A DNA stretch of 64,000 bases from Cesiribacter sp. SM1 (GCF_020178975.1 NZ_JAHXBU010000041.1:62001-126000); one strand, 5' to 3'; shown: positions 55,422-64,000, counted from the first letter of the stretch. The notes: generated from the letters alone by a model not told the origin. Made by a program: numbers and translations.

Positions 55422-56300
55422 ATGAAGTCAGCCCTGCAGAAAACCCCCATTCCAGCCAACCAGGCTTTCGTAGTCAGGTACCTGAAAGATCCTCACTTCG
55501 ATCCCAACTGGCACTTTCATCCTGAATACCAGATTTTTGTGGTTTTACGCGGAACAGGCACCCGCTTTATTGGCGACCAGGTAAAACCATTCAAAGAGGG
55601 CGACATTGTGTTTACCGGCCCTAACCTGCCACACCTGTGGCGCAGTGATCATGAATACTTTGAGGGCAAAGAGGAGCTGTGGACGGAAGGAATCGTTATT
55701 TACTTCCAGGAAGATTTCTTAGGTAAAGCATTTCTTCAGAAAGAAGAGATGTTTAAGATAAAGCAGCTTTTTCTGATGGCACGCAGGGGGTTTGAAGTTA
55801 CAGGCAGCACTGCACTAAAGGTAAAAAAGATGATGAGGGAACTGCTGAACCTGGAGGGTTTTGAAAGGGTGCTGCTTTTTCTTCAGATCCTGAATGTACT
55901 GGCAAACGCCCAAACCTTTAATATTATCTCCAGCCTGGGCTATACCAACACCTTAAGGGAAGAGGATACGGAAAGAATGAACAAGGTACATGCCTATGTA
56001 ATGAGGCACTTCAGGGACAAAATCAGCCTGGAAGAGGTTGCCATGATCGCTAACATGGCGCCTACTTCATTTAGCCGCTACTTTAAAGTTCATGCCAACA
56101 AAACTTTCTCTGATTTTGTCACTGAAATCAGGATTGGGTATGCCTGCAAGCTGCTTATAGAAAACAATGTTACAATTTCGGAAGCCTGTTACGAGAGCGG
56201 CTTTCAGACTTTATCAAACTTTAACAGGCTGTTTAAAGCCTTTACCAAAAAAACTCCCAAAGCCTACAAAAGTGAGTTTTCGGAGGCTGTTTTTATCTGA
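55422..56300 (+). CDS. AraC family transcriptional regulator
   Basis: A 292-residue regulator with an N-terminal cupin sensing domain (about 20-110; HFHPEYQIFVVLRGTGTRFIGDQ and GDIVFTGPNLPHLW) and two C-terminal helix-turn-helix motifs (about 195-290; ISLEEVAMIANMAPTSFSRYFK and ISEACYESGFQTLSNFNRLFK). It has the usual PKAYK tail. It is divergent from the ThuA-fusion gene with 138 bases between starts, and so is the obvious candidate regulator of the four-gene sugar operon, with its ligand probably a sugar bound in the cupin pocket. Confidence 0.93.
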   Translation: MKSALQKTPIPANQAFVVRYLKDPHFDPNWHFHPEYQIFVVLRGTGTRFIGDQVKPFKEGDIVFTGPNLPHLWRSDHEYFEGKEELWTEGIVIYFQEDFLGKAFLQKEEMFKIKQLFLMARRGFEVTGSTALKVKKMMRELLNLEGFERVLLFLQILNVLANAQTFNIISSLGYTNTLREEDTERMNKVHAYVMRHFRDKISLEEVAMIANMAPTSFSRYFKVHANKTFSDFVTEIRIGYACKLLIENNVTISEACYESGFQTLSNFNRLFKAFTKKTPKAYKSEFSEAVFI

Positions 56301-56325
56301 ACCTGCCTTGGCACGGGAAACAGCC

Positions 56326-57438
56326 TTACGCCGGGGCAACAGCGGCTGGTGCCAGCGGCAGGCTAAAGTAAAAGGTTGCGCCCTTTCCATAAGTGCTCTC
56401 TACGCCTATGTTGCCGCCATGTGCTTCTACTACTTTTTTTACAATGGCCAGCCCCAGCCCGCTGGATCGCTCACCGGCTGTTGGCTGATTCTGCGCTTTT
56501 TCAAATGGCCTGAATATTTTTTCCTTGTCTTCTTCACGAATGCCTACTCCCTGGTCCTCCACCCTTGTTACAACAAACCCTTCTTCTTCCTTTATAATAA
56601 CCCTGATAACAGCATCTTTAAAGGAGAATTTGATGGCATTGGTCAGCAAATTCATCAGCACCTGGCTTATATAGGTTTTATCGAAAGGGAGCCACAGCGC
56701 CGGCTTTGCTGATACTACTTCTATCACCTGCCCCTTTTCACCGGCAATAGGCTTGTTCATCTGCACCACCTCATTCACCAGGGCCAGGTACTCCTGCTCT
56801 TCTTTCTGAACCTTTAAGGTGCCTGCTTCTATTTGCGAGATGTCCAGTATGTTGTTGAGCAGGCTAAGTGCCCCGGCACTAATGCTGCCGATAAGCCTGA
56901 TGTACTCCTGCTGCTGCTGGTTTAAAGTGGTACCACCCCTGGGATCGGCCAAAAGCTTGCTTAACAAGAATATGTTGCTCAGCGGATTTCTGATATCGTG
57001 GGCGGCTATGCCTATGTACTTGTTCTTTTCCTGGCTTACCTCTTCAAGCCTTTTGTTTGCCAGCTCCAGTTGCCTTTTTTTAGACTTGATTTTGTAAATA
57101 GCCAGCGCCAGTATAAAAAAGGTAAGCATACGCACAGCACTATTCCAGTAGAGGGTAGCGGCATGGGTATAGGGAAAGCCTGTTTGCGATTCTACTATAA
57201 ACCAGACCACGCTGCTAAGCCCCGCAACAAAGAGGCTGTCTTTTTTATTTGTAGCACCATGGGCTGATACCATATAAATAGGCAGCAGGTAGAGCAGGGA
57301 AGAAGAAATTTCGTAGCCGGTAGAAAAATCTATGAAAGCAATCAGCAGTAAAAGAACGTAAGCCACAGCATTAACAACTATCCTGTGCCTGTATACAGAT
57401 ACAACTTTATTTTTACCCTTGAGGAGGAGGTGGCTCAT
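56326..57438 (-). CDS. Sensor histidine kinase
   Basis: A 370-residue membrane histidine kinase. The N-terminal part (about 1-125) holds several transmembrane helices and short loops (AVAYVLLLLIAFIDF, SSLLYLLPIYMVSA, MLTFFILALAIYKI) without a PAS or HAMP domain. A coiled coil (KKRQLELANKRLEEVSQEK) links to the HisKA domain, with the phospho-accepting His in AAHDIRNPLSNIF. The HATPase domain has the N box LTNAIKFS, the G1 box VEDQGVGI and the G2 box SSGLGLAIVKKVVEAHGG. No response regulator is adjacent, so its partner lies elsewhere. The stop lies 25 bases from the AraC stop in convergent orientation. Confidence 0.93.
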   Translation of the reverse strand: MSHLLLKGKNKVVSVYRHRIVVNAVAYVLLLLIAFIDFSTGYEISSSLLYLLPIYMVSAHGATNKKDSLFVAGLSSVVWFIVESQTGFPYTHAATLYWNSAVRMLTFFILALAIYKIKSKKRQLELANKRLEEVSQEKNKYIGIAAHDIRNPLSNIFLLSKLLADPRGGTTLNQQQQEYIRLIGSISAGALSLLNNILDISQIEAGTLKVQKEEQEYLALVNEVVQMNKPIAGEKGQVIEVVSAKPALWLPFDKTYISQVLMNLLTNAIKFSFKDAVIRVIIKEEEGFVVTRVEDQGVGIREEDKEKIFRPFEKAQNQPTAGERSSGLGLAIVKKVVEAHGGNIGVESTYGKGATFYFSLPLAPAAVAPA

Positions 57439-57674
57439 TTAAGCAACTTAATGAATATTTCCACTGCTCTTTTAAAATAAGGCAGCATGGCATAAATTAT
57501 ACACTTGGTGTAATAACGCAATTTGCATTATTCCTGTATACTACCCCAGCACAAGAGATTAAATCCCGATTAAAATGCTGAATACCGCAGCTGCCGTTCC
57601 ACTAAAAGTAACAATTAGTAAGGCTTCTTATTTCGCTACTTGCCAAAACATAATCAATCTCCTAACTTCCCGCC

Positions 57675-58829
57675 ATGCCAGTACCCCATCTTCTGCAGAG
57701 TAAGCTGCCCCAGGTAGGCACCACTATTTTTACACAAATGTCAGCCCTGGCTGCCACACATGGTGCTATTAATCTTTCGCAGGGTTTTCCCGATTTTCCC
57801 ATAGATGATGACCTGATAGAGCGGGTCGCCTACTATATGCGGCTTGGCCGCAACCAGTATGCCCCCATGACGGGCACCCCACAGCTGCGCACCTCCATTG
57901 CTGCTAAGATAGAGCGTATTTATGGCTATACCCCCGATGCTGAAAAGGAGATAACAGTAACCTCAGGTGCCACAGAGGCACTGTACGCTGTAATAGCAGC
58001 TGTGATAGGCCCGGGCGATGAAGCCCTGGTGCTGGACCCGGCCTACGACAGCTATGCACCTGCCGTAGCCCTGCAGGGCGGCAAACCCATACACATCCCC
58101 CTGCAGTATCCCGGCTTCCGTCCAGACTGGAACGTAATCCGCAGCAGCATTACCCCCCGCAGCAGGCTCATCATCATCAATACTCCGCACAACCCTACCG
58201 GCAGTGCATGGCAGCCAGACGACCTGCTGCAGCTGGAGGAATTAGTGCTGCAGCACAAGCTGCTGGTGCTCTCCGACGAGGTGTACCAGCACCTGATCTA
58301 CGACGGGCAGCAGCACCAGAGTGTTTTATCGAGACCCGAAATCAGGAAGCATGCAGCGGCTGTATTTTCCTTTGGCAAAACCTTTCATGCAACAGGCTGG
58401 AAGGCCGGATACGTGGTGGCGCCTGAAGCTTTTTCTGCCGAAATAAGAAAGGTGCACCAGTACCTCACCTTCAGCACCCACACCCCTACCCAGCTGGCAC
58501 TGGCAGATTACCTGCAGAAACCTGAAAACTATGAGCACCTGCCTCAGTTCTATCAGAAGAAACATGATCTTTTTCTGGAACTTTTAAAAGACAGCAGGTT
58601 TAAACCACTACCTTGCAACGGCACCTACTTTCAGTTATTAGACTATAGTGGTATCAGCAATAAGCCAGATGTTGAAATGGCCCGGTGGTTAACAGTAGAA
58701 AAAGGCGTTGCAGCTATACCCATTTCAGTCTTTTACGTAGATAAACAGGATCATTGCCTGCTTAGGTTTTGTTTTGCCAAGCAGGAAGAAACACTGCGTA
58801 AAGCAGCCGAACTATTATGCAAGATTTAA
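57675..58829 (+). CDS. Methionine aminotransferase (YbdL-like)
   Basis: A 384-residue PLP aminotransferase of fold type I. The N-terminus is very close to E. coli YbdL: GTTIFTQMSALAATHGAINL, SQGFPDFPID and NQYAPMTGTPQLR. The PLP lysine is in SFGKTFHATGWKAGY. YbdL moves the amino group from glutamine (or other amino acids) to 4-methylthio-2-oxobutanoate in the last step of methionine salvage. The stop codon overlaps the start of the nitrilase-type amidase at 58817 by 13 bases, giving translational coupling with the enzyme that removes the ketoglutaramate by-product. Confidence 0.92.
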   Translation: MPVPHLLQSKLPQVGTTIFTQMSALAATHGAINLSQGFPDFPIDDDLIERVAYYMRLGRNQYAPMTGTPQLRTSIAAKIERIYGYTPDAEKEITVTSGATEALYAVIAAVIGPGDEALVLDPAYDSYAPAVALQGGKPIHIPLQYPGFRPDWNVIRSSITPRSRLIIINTPHNPTGSAWQPDDLLQLEELVLQHKLLVLSDEVYQHLIYDGQQHQSVLSRPEIRKHAAAVFSFGKTFHATGWKAGYVVAPEAFSAEIRKVHQYLTFSTHTPTQLALADYLQKPENYEHLPQFYQKKHDLFLELLKDSRFKPLPCNGTYFQLLDYSGISNKPDVEMARWLTVEKGVAAIPISVFYVDKQDHCLLRFCFAKQEETLRKAAELLCKI

Positions 58830-59608
58830 GCATTACCCTTATTCAAACAGAGTTGTATTGGCAGGAACCCAGTGCCAACCTGGCGGCGCTGGAAGAAAAA
58901 ATATGGCAGATTAATAGCGACACTGACCTGATTGTGCTCCCCGAGATGTTTACAACCGGCTTTACCATGGACGTAGAGGAAAATGCCGAACCTATGAACA
59001 GCCGTACTTTCCGCTGGATGAAGCAGCTGGCAGCACAAACAGGAGCCGTTATTACCGGCAGCTATATAGTGCAGGAGGCTGGAAAGTACTACAACCGCCT
59101 GATCTGGATGCAACCCGATGGTGAGTACCAGCATTACGACAAGCGGCACCTTTTTCGCATGGCCGACGAGCACAACTACTTTAGCCCCGGCAATAAGCCT
59201 ATTATTTGCGAATGGAAGGAATGGCGCATTTGCCCCCTGATCTGCTACGACCTGCGCTTCCCGGTATGGAGCCGCAATCGTGTACGTGAGGATGGAGATC
59301 TTTCATACGACCTGCTGCTTTACGTAGCCAACTGGCCTGCTGCCCGCATCGATGCCTGGAAAATTCTGCTACAGGCCAGGGCAGTAGAAAACCTCTGTTA
59401 TGTGGCAGGTGTAAACCGGGTTGGGATCGATGGCAAGGGAATTGATTATAACGGATACACCTCCCTCATTAACCCTAAAGGCGAAGTATTGTACCAGGAG
59501 CAGCGCCGTCAGTATATCTGCACCCAAAAGATCAGTGCCTCGGAGTTAAGGGAATTCAGAAATAAATTTCCCGCTCAGATGGATGCCGATAGCTTTACCA
59601 TCAGTTAA
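58817..59608 (+). CDS. Nitrilase-superfamily omega-amidase (YafV-like)
   Basis: A 263-residue cytoplasmic amidohydrolase of the C-N hydrolase superfamily. The catalytic triad is visible: Glu in VLPEMFTTGF, Lys in HYDKRHLFRM and Cys in CPLICYDLRFPVW. MFTTGF and CPLICYDLRFP are the marks of the YafV/omega-amidase group, which hydrolyses alpha-ketoglutaramate to 2-oxoglutarate and ammonia. The start at 58817 lies inside the aminotransferase gene, so the two are translationally coupled. The last eight bases overlap the convergent small gene at 59601. Confidence 0.93.
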   Translation: MQDLSITLIQTELYWQEPSANLAALEEKIWQINSDTDLIVLPEMFTTGFTMDVEENAEPMNSRTFRWMKQLAAQTGAVITGSYIVQEAGKYYNRLIWMQPDGEYQHYDKRHLFRMADEHNYFSPGNKPIICEWKEWRICPLICYDLRFPVWSRNRVREDGDLSYDLLLYVANWPAARIDAWKILLQARAVENLCYVAGVNRVGIDGKGIDYNGYTSLINPKGEVLYQEQRRQYICTQKISASELREFRNKFPAQMDADSFTIS

Positions 59609-60095
59609 AAAGCTCTTCCAGCACCTTTTTAAGCTCTTGTTCCTCCAGGTTGTGGTAAAAGTATTCGCCTGCAGCAGCCTGCATCATTTTCTGAAGCAGG
59701 GGCTGCTCTCCCTGCAGGGCCATCAGCAAACGGGGTGGTTTAACTTTTAAAACGCGGTTAAAGAAGGTGGTCAGGCCGGTTATAGGTGGCTCACCTGCTG
59801 CCCCTGCCCCACCTGCCGGAACAGCCGGGCTTACAACGGCATCCTCCACGCCTTTAGCAGATGATGAAGCCGGGAGCAGCCCCTCCGGTGCTCCTTCTGT
59901 AACCACAACAATGGCAACCCGCTGGCTCTGCTTTAAAAGCTCTATGGCATACTGCCTGATACTTTCTTCCGAAAAATTATCGAACTCAAAGGTGGTAATA
60001 CCTGTAACCTGCTGCTTTAGCTCCTCCAGTAAAGGAATTGTGTAAGCGGCAGGTGCCTCTGCCGCAATTCGGATGTATATCAGTGATTTTATCAT
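59601..60095 (-). CDS. Small protein of unknown function
   Basis: A 164-residue soluble protein; the ATG is at 60093-60095 (MIKSLIYIRI). An in-frame upstream start at 60212 would lie fully within the preceding gene and is unlikely. ATGA overlap with the stop of the FG-GAP protein gene (60092) suggests translational coupling. The N-terminal half reads as beta-alpha (SLIYIRIAAEAPAAYTIPLLEELK, partly; VAIVVVTEGAPEGLL) and the C-terminus as helical (LLQKMMQAAAGEYFYHNLEEQELKKVLEELFN, partly). An Ala/Gly/Pro-rich linker divides them. I do not recognise a family. The 3' end overlaps the amidase stop by 8 bases. Confidence 0.6.
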   Translation of the reverse strand: MIKSLIYIRIAAEAPAAYTIPLLEELKQQVTGITTFEFDNFSEESIRQYAIELLKQSQRVAIVVVTEGAPEGLLPASSSAKGVEDAVVSPAVPAGGAGAAGEPPITGLTTFFNRVLKVKPPRLLMALQGEQPLLQKMMQAAAGEYFYHNLEEQELKKVLEELFN

Positions 60096-62272
60096 CTTAC
60101 AATCAGCAATCGCTTTACTTTCCTCTCTCCTGCAAAACGGGCTTCTACCAGGTACATACCCTCTGCCAGCTGTGGCTCCCACTCCAGAATCCTGCTGCCA
60201 TCTGTTTCCCATTGCGCTATTACCTGCCCCAGCATACTAAGCACCCTGATCTGCGCTGGGGCATTTGTTTGAATTTTAACTGTAGCTAAATAGGCCGGAT
60301 TAGGATATACAAGCAGCTCAAAACGCTGCTCTTCTCCCGGCGGCGGTAAAGCCTGGCCATTGCGCAGCAGCACTAAGCCTCCGCCTATTTGCCCTACCAC
60401 CAGCGCCGGCACTTCTGCGGCCCATAAATGTGCCAGCACAGGCCAGCTTTTATCTCCCAGGCGGGCACCAAAGGCTGAATCATCCACTTCAACAGCCACT
60501 GTTTGTGCAGCAGCAGCAGAGGCATCGCCCCTTAAAAAGGAGTGGAGTATGCGCACATCGCCGGTGGCATCCGAAACAACCAAATCGGGCTGGCCGTTGC
60601 CATCGGCATCTCCAACAGAGGGAATCAGGTGGCGCCGCACGTTATCCAGCGCAAAGCCTTTATAGGCAGCACTGCTTAGCTCAAAAGCCGGTGCAGCCAG
60701 CGTTCCTGTATTGGTGTAGAGGCGCAGGCTGCCATCGAACCTGCCCGCAAGCACATCCAGCAAACCATCTCCAGTTACATCATAATAGTAGGGATAATCC
60801 AAGGTTGTCAGGGGAACGGCTACATCCTGCACCTGTGAACCACTGAACTGCAGGGGCATGCCCGAGGCGGCAGTATTCAGGTACACCAGTACGCGCACCT
60901 TGTTGGCAGCACTGTTGTACACGGTAAGCAACAGATCAGGGGCTCCATCTCCATTATAATCTGCAAACTGTGGCTGCAGGTACTGGTGTTTTGCAGCTGA
61001 AAGACCAAGGAAATCTGCTTCTTTTAAACTAAAGGCCGGTGCCCCGGCGCTGCCTGTGTTTTCATATAGCTGCAGCTTTGCATAGTAACCATCGGCCTGC
61101 AGTTGCCCTCTGTTTCCCAGCAAGAGGTCCAGATCACCATCTGCATCTATATCAATAAAAGCGGGACGTGCTTCTTCACCGGCATCCAGCTGCTGCCCCT
61201 GTAAAAAATCATTTTGTGTAAGGCTGTAGCCACCTCCCGGCTGTTGCTCATACAACCAGAGCGAGTGCCCGTAATCCATCTGCGCTCCGGCAGTTTTAAG
61301 GTTTGTTGATACAAGGATATCATCTCCCAGGGCATAAGCGGCCGGAAATGGAAAATCGGTAGCCGTAGCTGCGCCGGGAAGCTTTGTATCAAAAGTATTG
61401 AACACAGGTGCGGCGGCAGTTCCTGCATTTGGCAGGTAGTAGAGGTAGGTGCATTCTTCGTCGCCAAGCAGCAGATCTGGTACGGCATCTCCATTCAGGT
61501 CCTGCCAGAGCAGGCTTTTGCCCCCTGCGTGCAGCGGACGCTGTGCGGCTCTACCGCCTTCGTCGGGGCAGGCGGCATAATTAAATGCCAGCTCCTTGCA
61601 GGCACACTCTGTGAGTCCGCCCCAGTGGCGGTCGGCAAGCTCAAACACCAGGGTATCGCTGCGTCCAAAATTTTCTACGCCTACGTTTTTATACCAGCGG
61701 ATAGTGCCAGTACCCGAGGGATCAAAAGAAGCGATATCTATATCGCCATCGCCGTCGGTATCGGCAATAAGGGGTACATCTCCACTGTTCACCAAAAGGT
61801 TTACAGCAGCGTTGCTGCCGGGGTACTCCAGGAGCTGGTAAGCAAGGCTCCAGGCAGCAGGCTGGCCAGCGGCAGCACTGTTTTCAAATACCCGCACTCC
61901 TGCCGGTGTGGAGGTAAAAAGATCTTTCCGGCCATCGCCGTTGTAATCTACCAACAGCAGCCAGTTTGTTATGTCTGCAGGAAAGCGAAAACGCTCCTGG
62001 GGTAACCATACCCAGCCCTGGGCCGTTTGTGCAAACACCTGCACTTGTGAACTGCCTCGGTCAAAAAGCACCAATTCGGGCTCACCGTTGCCGTTTACAT
62101 CGGCAAGACTGGCTTGCACAGCATTAAGCCCCCCGGCCCAGGGCATTTGCAGATTTTGCTGCCCTACCGATACCGGCACCCCTGTTTCGTATTGGTAGGC
62201 CTGCCCTCTGCTGCTAAAAGGGGTTAACAAAAGAGCAAAAAAAAGGCTTAGCAGGTAAAAGTTATGCTGCAT
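60092..62272 (-). CDS. FG-GAP surface protein with type A T9SS sorting domain
   Basis: A 726-residue exported protein. The signal peptide (HNFYLLSLFFALLLTPFSSRGQ) precedes eight FG-GAP/VCBS loops: DVNGNGEPE, DYNGDGRKD, DTDGDGDID, DLNGDAVPD, DIDADGDLD, DYNGDGAPD, DVTGDGLLD and DADGNGQPD, which should build one large calcium-binding beta-propeller over most of the protein. The C-terminal 80 residues carry a type A sorting domain (LLVYPNPAYLATVK ... GMYLVEARFAGERKVKRLLIVR, partly), which takes it out through the type IX system. Ligand unknown. The gene overlaps the following small gene by four bases and is divergent from murF. Confidence 0.9.
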   Translation of the reverse strand: MQHNFYLLSLFFALLLTPFSSRGQAYQYETGVPVSVGQQNLQMPWAGGLNAVQASLADVNGNGEPELVLFDRGSSQVQVFAQTAQGWVWLPQERFRFPADITNWLLLVDYNGDGRKDLFTSTPAGVRVFENSAAAGQPAAWSLAYQLLEYPGSNAAVNLLVNSGDVPLIADTDGDGDIDIASFDPSGTGTIRWYKNVGVENFGRSDTLVFELADRHWGGLTECACKELAFNYAACPDEGGRAAQRPLHAGGKSLLWQDLNGDAVPDLLLGDEECTYLYYLPNAGTAAAPVFNTFDTKLPGAATATDFPFPAAYALGDDILVSTNLKTAGAQMDYGHSLWLYEQQPGGGYSLTQNDFLQGQQLDAGEEARPAFIDIDADGDLDLLLGNRGQLQADGYYAKLQLYENTGSAGAPAFSLKEADFLGLSAAKHQYLQPQFADYNGDGAPDLLLTVYNSAANKVRVLVYLNTAASGMPLQFSGSQVQDVAVPLTTLDYPYYYDVTGDGLLDVLAGRFDGSLRLYTNTGTLAAPAFELSSAAYKGFALDNVRRHLIPSVGDADGNGQPDLVVSDATGDVRILHSFLRGDASAAAAQTVAVEVDDSAFGARLGDKSWPVLAHLWAAEVPALVVGQIGGGLVLLRNGQALPPPGEEQRFELLVYPNPAYLATVKIQTNAPAQIRVLSMLGQVIAQWETDGSRILEWEPQLAEGMYLVEARFAGERKVKRLLIVR

Positions 62273-62323
62273 CTTGCCAACTTAAATTTTTAACATCAAT
62301 TTACCATATAAAGAACGAAACAT

Positions 62324-63619
62324 ATGCCCAATACCATATCTATTCCTGATATCTATAAAAAATACCTGGAGTGCAGCAGCGTTAGCACCGATACCCGCAA
62401 GCTGCCCAAAGACTGCCTTTTTGTGGCCCTGAAAGGTCCTAATTTCGATGGCAACGTGTTTGCCAAGGATGCCTTAAAGAAAGGCGCCAAATATGTGGTA
62501 GTGGACGATCCAGAGCTGGCAGCTACCGATGGATGCCTCTATGTTAAGGATACACTGCAAGCCCTGCAGCAGCTGGCCAACCACCATCGCCATCAGCTAA
62601 GCATTCCGGTAATTGGTATTACAGGCTCTAACGGAAAAACCACCACCAAGGAGCTTGTAAATGCAGTGCTTAAGCAAAAATTTAAATGCTATGCCACAGA
62701 AGGCAATCTCAACAACCACATAGGCGTTCCCCTAACCCTGCTTAATGCACCCAAAGACAGCGAAATAATGGTGGTGGAAATGGGCGCCAACAGGCCTAAC
62801 GATATTGCTGAACTTTGCCAGATTGCAGAACCTACCCATGGCCTGATTACCAACATTGGAAAAGCACACCTGGAAGGATTTGGTGGTGCCGATGGGGTAC
62901 TGAAAGCCAAAAGCCAGCTTTACCAGTGGCTGGCAGAGAACAAAGGCACTGTGTTTATCAATTCCAGAATGGATGTGCTGCGCAACATGGGCAAACGTTT
63001 TGAGCACCCGATTTACTACCCCAACCAGGATGATTATTACCACTGCGAACTGGTTTCTGCCGATCCCTTTGTAGTACTCAAAGCCGAAAACGGGGAGCAG
63101 GTAAAAACAAACCTGATGGGCATTTACAACTTTGAGAATATAGCAACAGCACTTTGCCTGGGCAAATTCTTTGAAGTGCCTGAAGAGAAAGCCAATGAGG
63201 GTGTGGCTAAATATGTGCCGGGCAACAACCGTTCGCAGATTATTGAAAAGGGTAGTAACTACATTATCCTGGATGCCTACAATGCCAACCCCACGTCCAT
63301 GAAGGCAGCCATTGAAAACTTTGCCCTGTTACAGCGGCCGCATAAAGTGCTCATTGTAGGCGATATGATGGAGCTGGGCGAGGATAGCGTGAAGGAGCAT
63401 CATGACCTGGGGCGACTGATTGCCAAGTATGACTTTGATAAAACCATCTTTTGCGGCATCCATATTATACCCGCACTGGATAATAATTCAGAGGGTGTTC
63501 ACTTTGAAACCCGTGATATGCTGCTGAACTACTTAAAAAAGAAAAAATTCGAGAATACTACTTTCCTGATCAAAGGCTCCCGCAGCATGGGGCTGGAGGC
63601 AGTAGTGGATTTACTGTAG
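62324..63619 (+). CDS. murF: UDP-N-acetylmuramoyl-tripeptide:D-Ala-D-Ala ligase
   Basis: A 431-residue cytoplasmic Mur ligase that adds D-alanyl-D-alanine to UDP-MurNAc-tripeptide in peptidoglycan synthesis. The ATP-binding P-loop is GITGSNGKTTTKELV near residue 105; downstream features are EMGANRPNDIAELC, ITNIGKAHLEGFGG and the C-terminal ILDAYNANPTSMKAAI, all of the MurF type. The N-terminal domain (KCSSVSTDTRKLPKDCLFVALKGPNFDG, partly) is the MurF UDP-binding fold. Start at 62324. Followed after 4 bases by the DUF2461 gene, with which it may be co-transcribed. Confidence 0.96.
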   Translation: MPNTISIPDIYKKYLECSSVSTDTRKLPKDCLFVALKGPNFDGNVFAKDALKKGAKYVVVDDPELAATDGCLYVKDTLQALQQLANHHRHQLSIPVIGITGSNGKTTTKELVNAVLKQKFKCYATEGNLNNHIGVPLTLLNAPKDSEIMVVEMGANRPNDIAELCQIAEPTHGLITNIGKAHLEGFGGADGVLKAKSQLYQWLAENKGTVFINSRMDVLRNMGKRFEHPIYYPNQDDYYHCELVSADPFVVLKAENGEQVKTNLMGIYNFENIATALCLGKFFEVPEEKANEGVAKYVPGNNRSQIIEKGSNYIILDAYNANPTSMKAAIENFALLQRPHKVLIVGDMMELGEDSVKEHHDLGRLIAKYDFDKTIFCGIHIIPALDNNSEGVHFETRDMLLNYLKKKKFENTTFLIKGSRSMGLEAVVDLL

Positions 63620-63623
63620 CACT

Positions 63624-64000
63624 ATGGCTGATATCGCCTTTGTACTGGACTTTCTCTCCCGGCTTGCAGAGAACAACAATAAGGAGTGGATGGATGCCCA
63701 CCGCTCCGATTACCAGCAGGCACGCAAGCATTTTAAGGAGCTAACCTCGCAGGTACTGGATGGATTAAAGGAAAGGGACGAAAGCCTGCTGAATGTACGG
63801 CCTGAAGATTGTATGTTCAGGATTAACCGAGATGTACGCTTCAGTGCCGATAAAGCTCCCTACAAGATCTGGATGGCCGCTGCCATTGCAGCGGGAGGCA
63901 GGCATGCGCCGCTGGCTCATTACTATTTTCATTTGCAGCCGGGCGATGAGAGCCTTGTTGCCGGGGGCATGTACCTGCCTCCGCCCGATCAGTTGCGAAA
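63624..64000 (+). CDS. DUF2461 family protein, N-terminal part
   Basis: The gene is cut by the right edge of the window; about 125 codons are seen. It opens MADIAFVLDFLSRLAENNNKEW with the WMDAHRSDY motif and a RINRDVRFSADKAPYKIWMA segment, the hallmark of DUF2461 (TIGR02453), a conserved cytoplasmic family of unknown function. It starts 4 bases after the murF stop. The ATG is at 63624. Confidence 0.85.
   Translation, partial: MADIAFVLDFLSRLAENNNKEWMDAHRSDYQQARKHFKELTSQVLDGLKERDESLLNVRPEDCMFRINRDVRFSADKAPYKIWMAAAIAAGGRHAPLAHYYFHLQPGDESLVAGGMYLPPPDQLR

Noticed and set aside
1-64000. tRNA, rRNA, transposase, integrase or phage genes
   Set aside because: I saw no tRNA-like arm pair, no rRNA-like stretch and no transposase or integrase motif on either strand.

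Overview
The window looks like chromosomal DNA of a gliding-type Bacteroidota, most likely order Cytophagales. The signs are: outer-membrane and surface proteins with type IX secretion (T9SS) C-terminal signals of both type A and type B, a PorP/SprF-like protein beside a giant repeat adhesin, SprB repeats, an Oar-like TonB-dependent receptor, a crtD-like carotenoid desaturase, and a kynurenine-pathway operon. I see no tRNA, rRNA, CRISPR array, transposase, phage gene or plasmid function. It reads as ordinary core plus surface-accessory chromosome.

Layout. 1-298: start of a serine hydrolase, cut by the window edge. 802-12658: two very large secreted proteins (802-3924 +, 5159-12658 -) and a PorP/SprF partner (4241-5155 -), with a bidirectional terminator between the convergent genes. 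13185-16783: a beta-barrel protein and the chaperone ClpB, convergent across a terminator. 17607-21800: a T9SS type A adhesin with eleven SprB modules. 22049-25495: nbaC-kynU-kmo, the lower kynurenine branch leading to quinolinate and NAD. 25530-30426: a TerB-like protein, a CrtD-like desaturase, a GNAT acetyltransferase, a DUF1905/YdeI protein and an MltF-like lytic transglycosylase. 31100-36624: an RND tripartite efflux operon (adaptor, pump, TolC) with its own terminator. 36924-40118: Oar-like receptor. 40562-47908: AI-2E family permease, M14 peptidase, small barrel protein, two RNA methyltransferase-type genes and a pseudouridine synthase. 47973-56300: a four-gene carbohydrate operon (ThuA/propeller/cupredoxin fusion, MFS transporter, sugar epimerase, Gfo/Idh oxidoreductase) with a divergent AraC regulator. 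56326-64000: histidine kinase, the YbdL/YafV methionine-salvage pair, a small unknown protein overlapping an FG-GAP T9SS cargo gene, murF, and the start of a DUF2461 gene.

How genes work together. The clearest functional units are the SprF/adhesin pair, the kynurenine operon, the efflux operon, the aminotransferase/omega-amidase pair and the AraC-flanked sugar locus. Four T9SS-type cargo proteins lie in one 64 kb window (802, 5159, 17607, 60092), which suggests heavy investment in the cell surface.

Points most worth a second look: the modular fusion at 51744-55283 that ends in an apparently intact type 1 copper site; the three-module super-repeat and duplicated end domains of the adhesin at 17607-21800; a 25-bp perfect inverted repeat without T-tracts at 44317-44375; and two mutually exclusive hairpins upstream of clpB. 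I found no convincing wholly new defence or mobile system.
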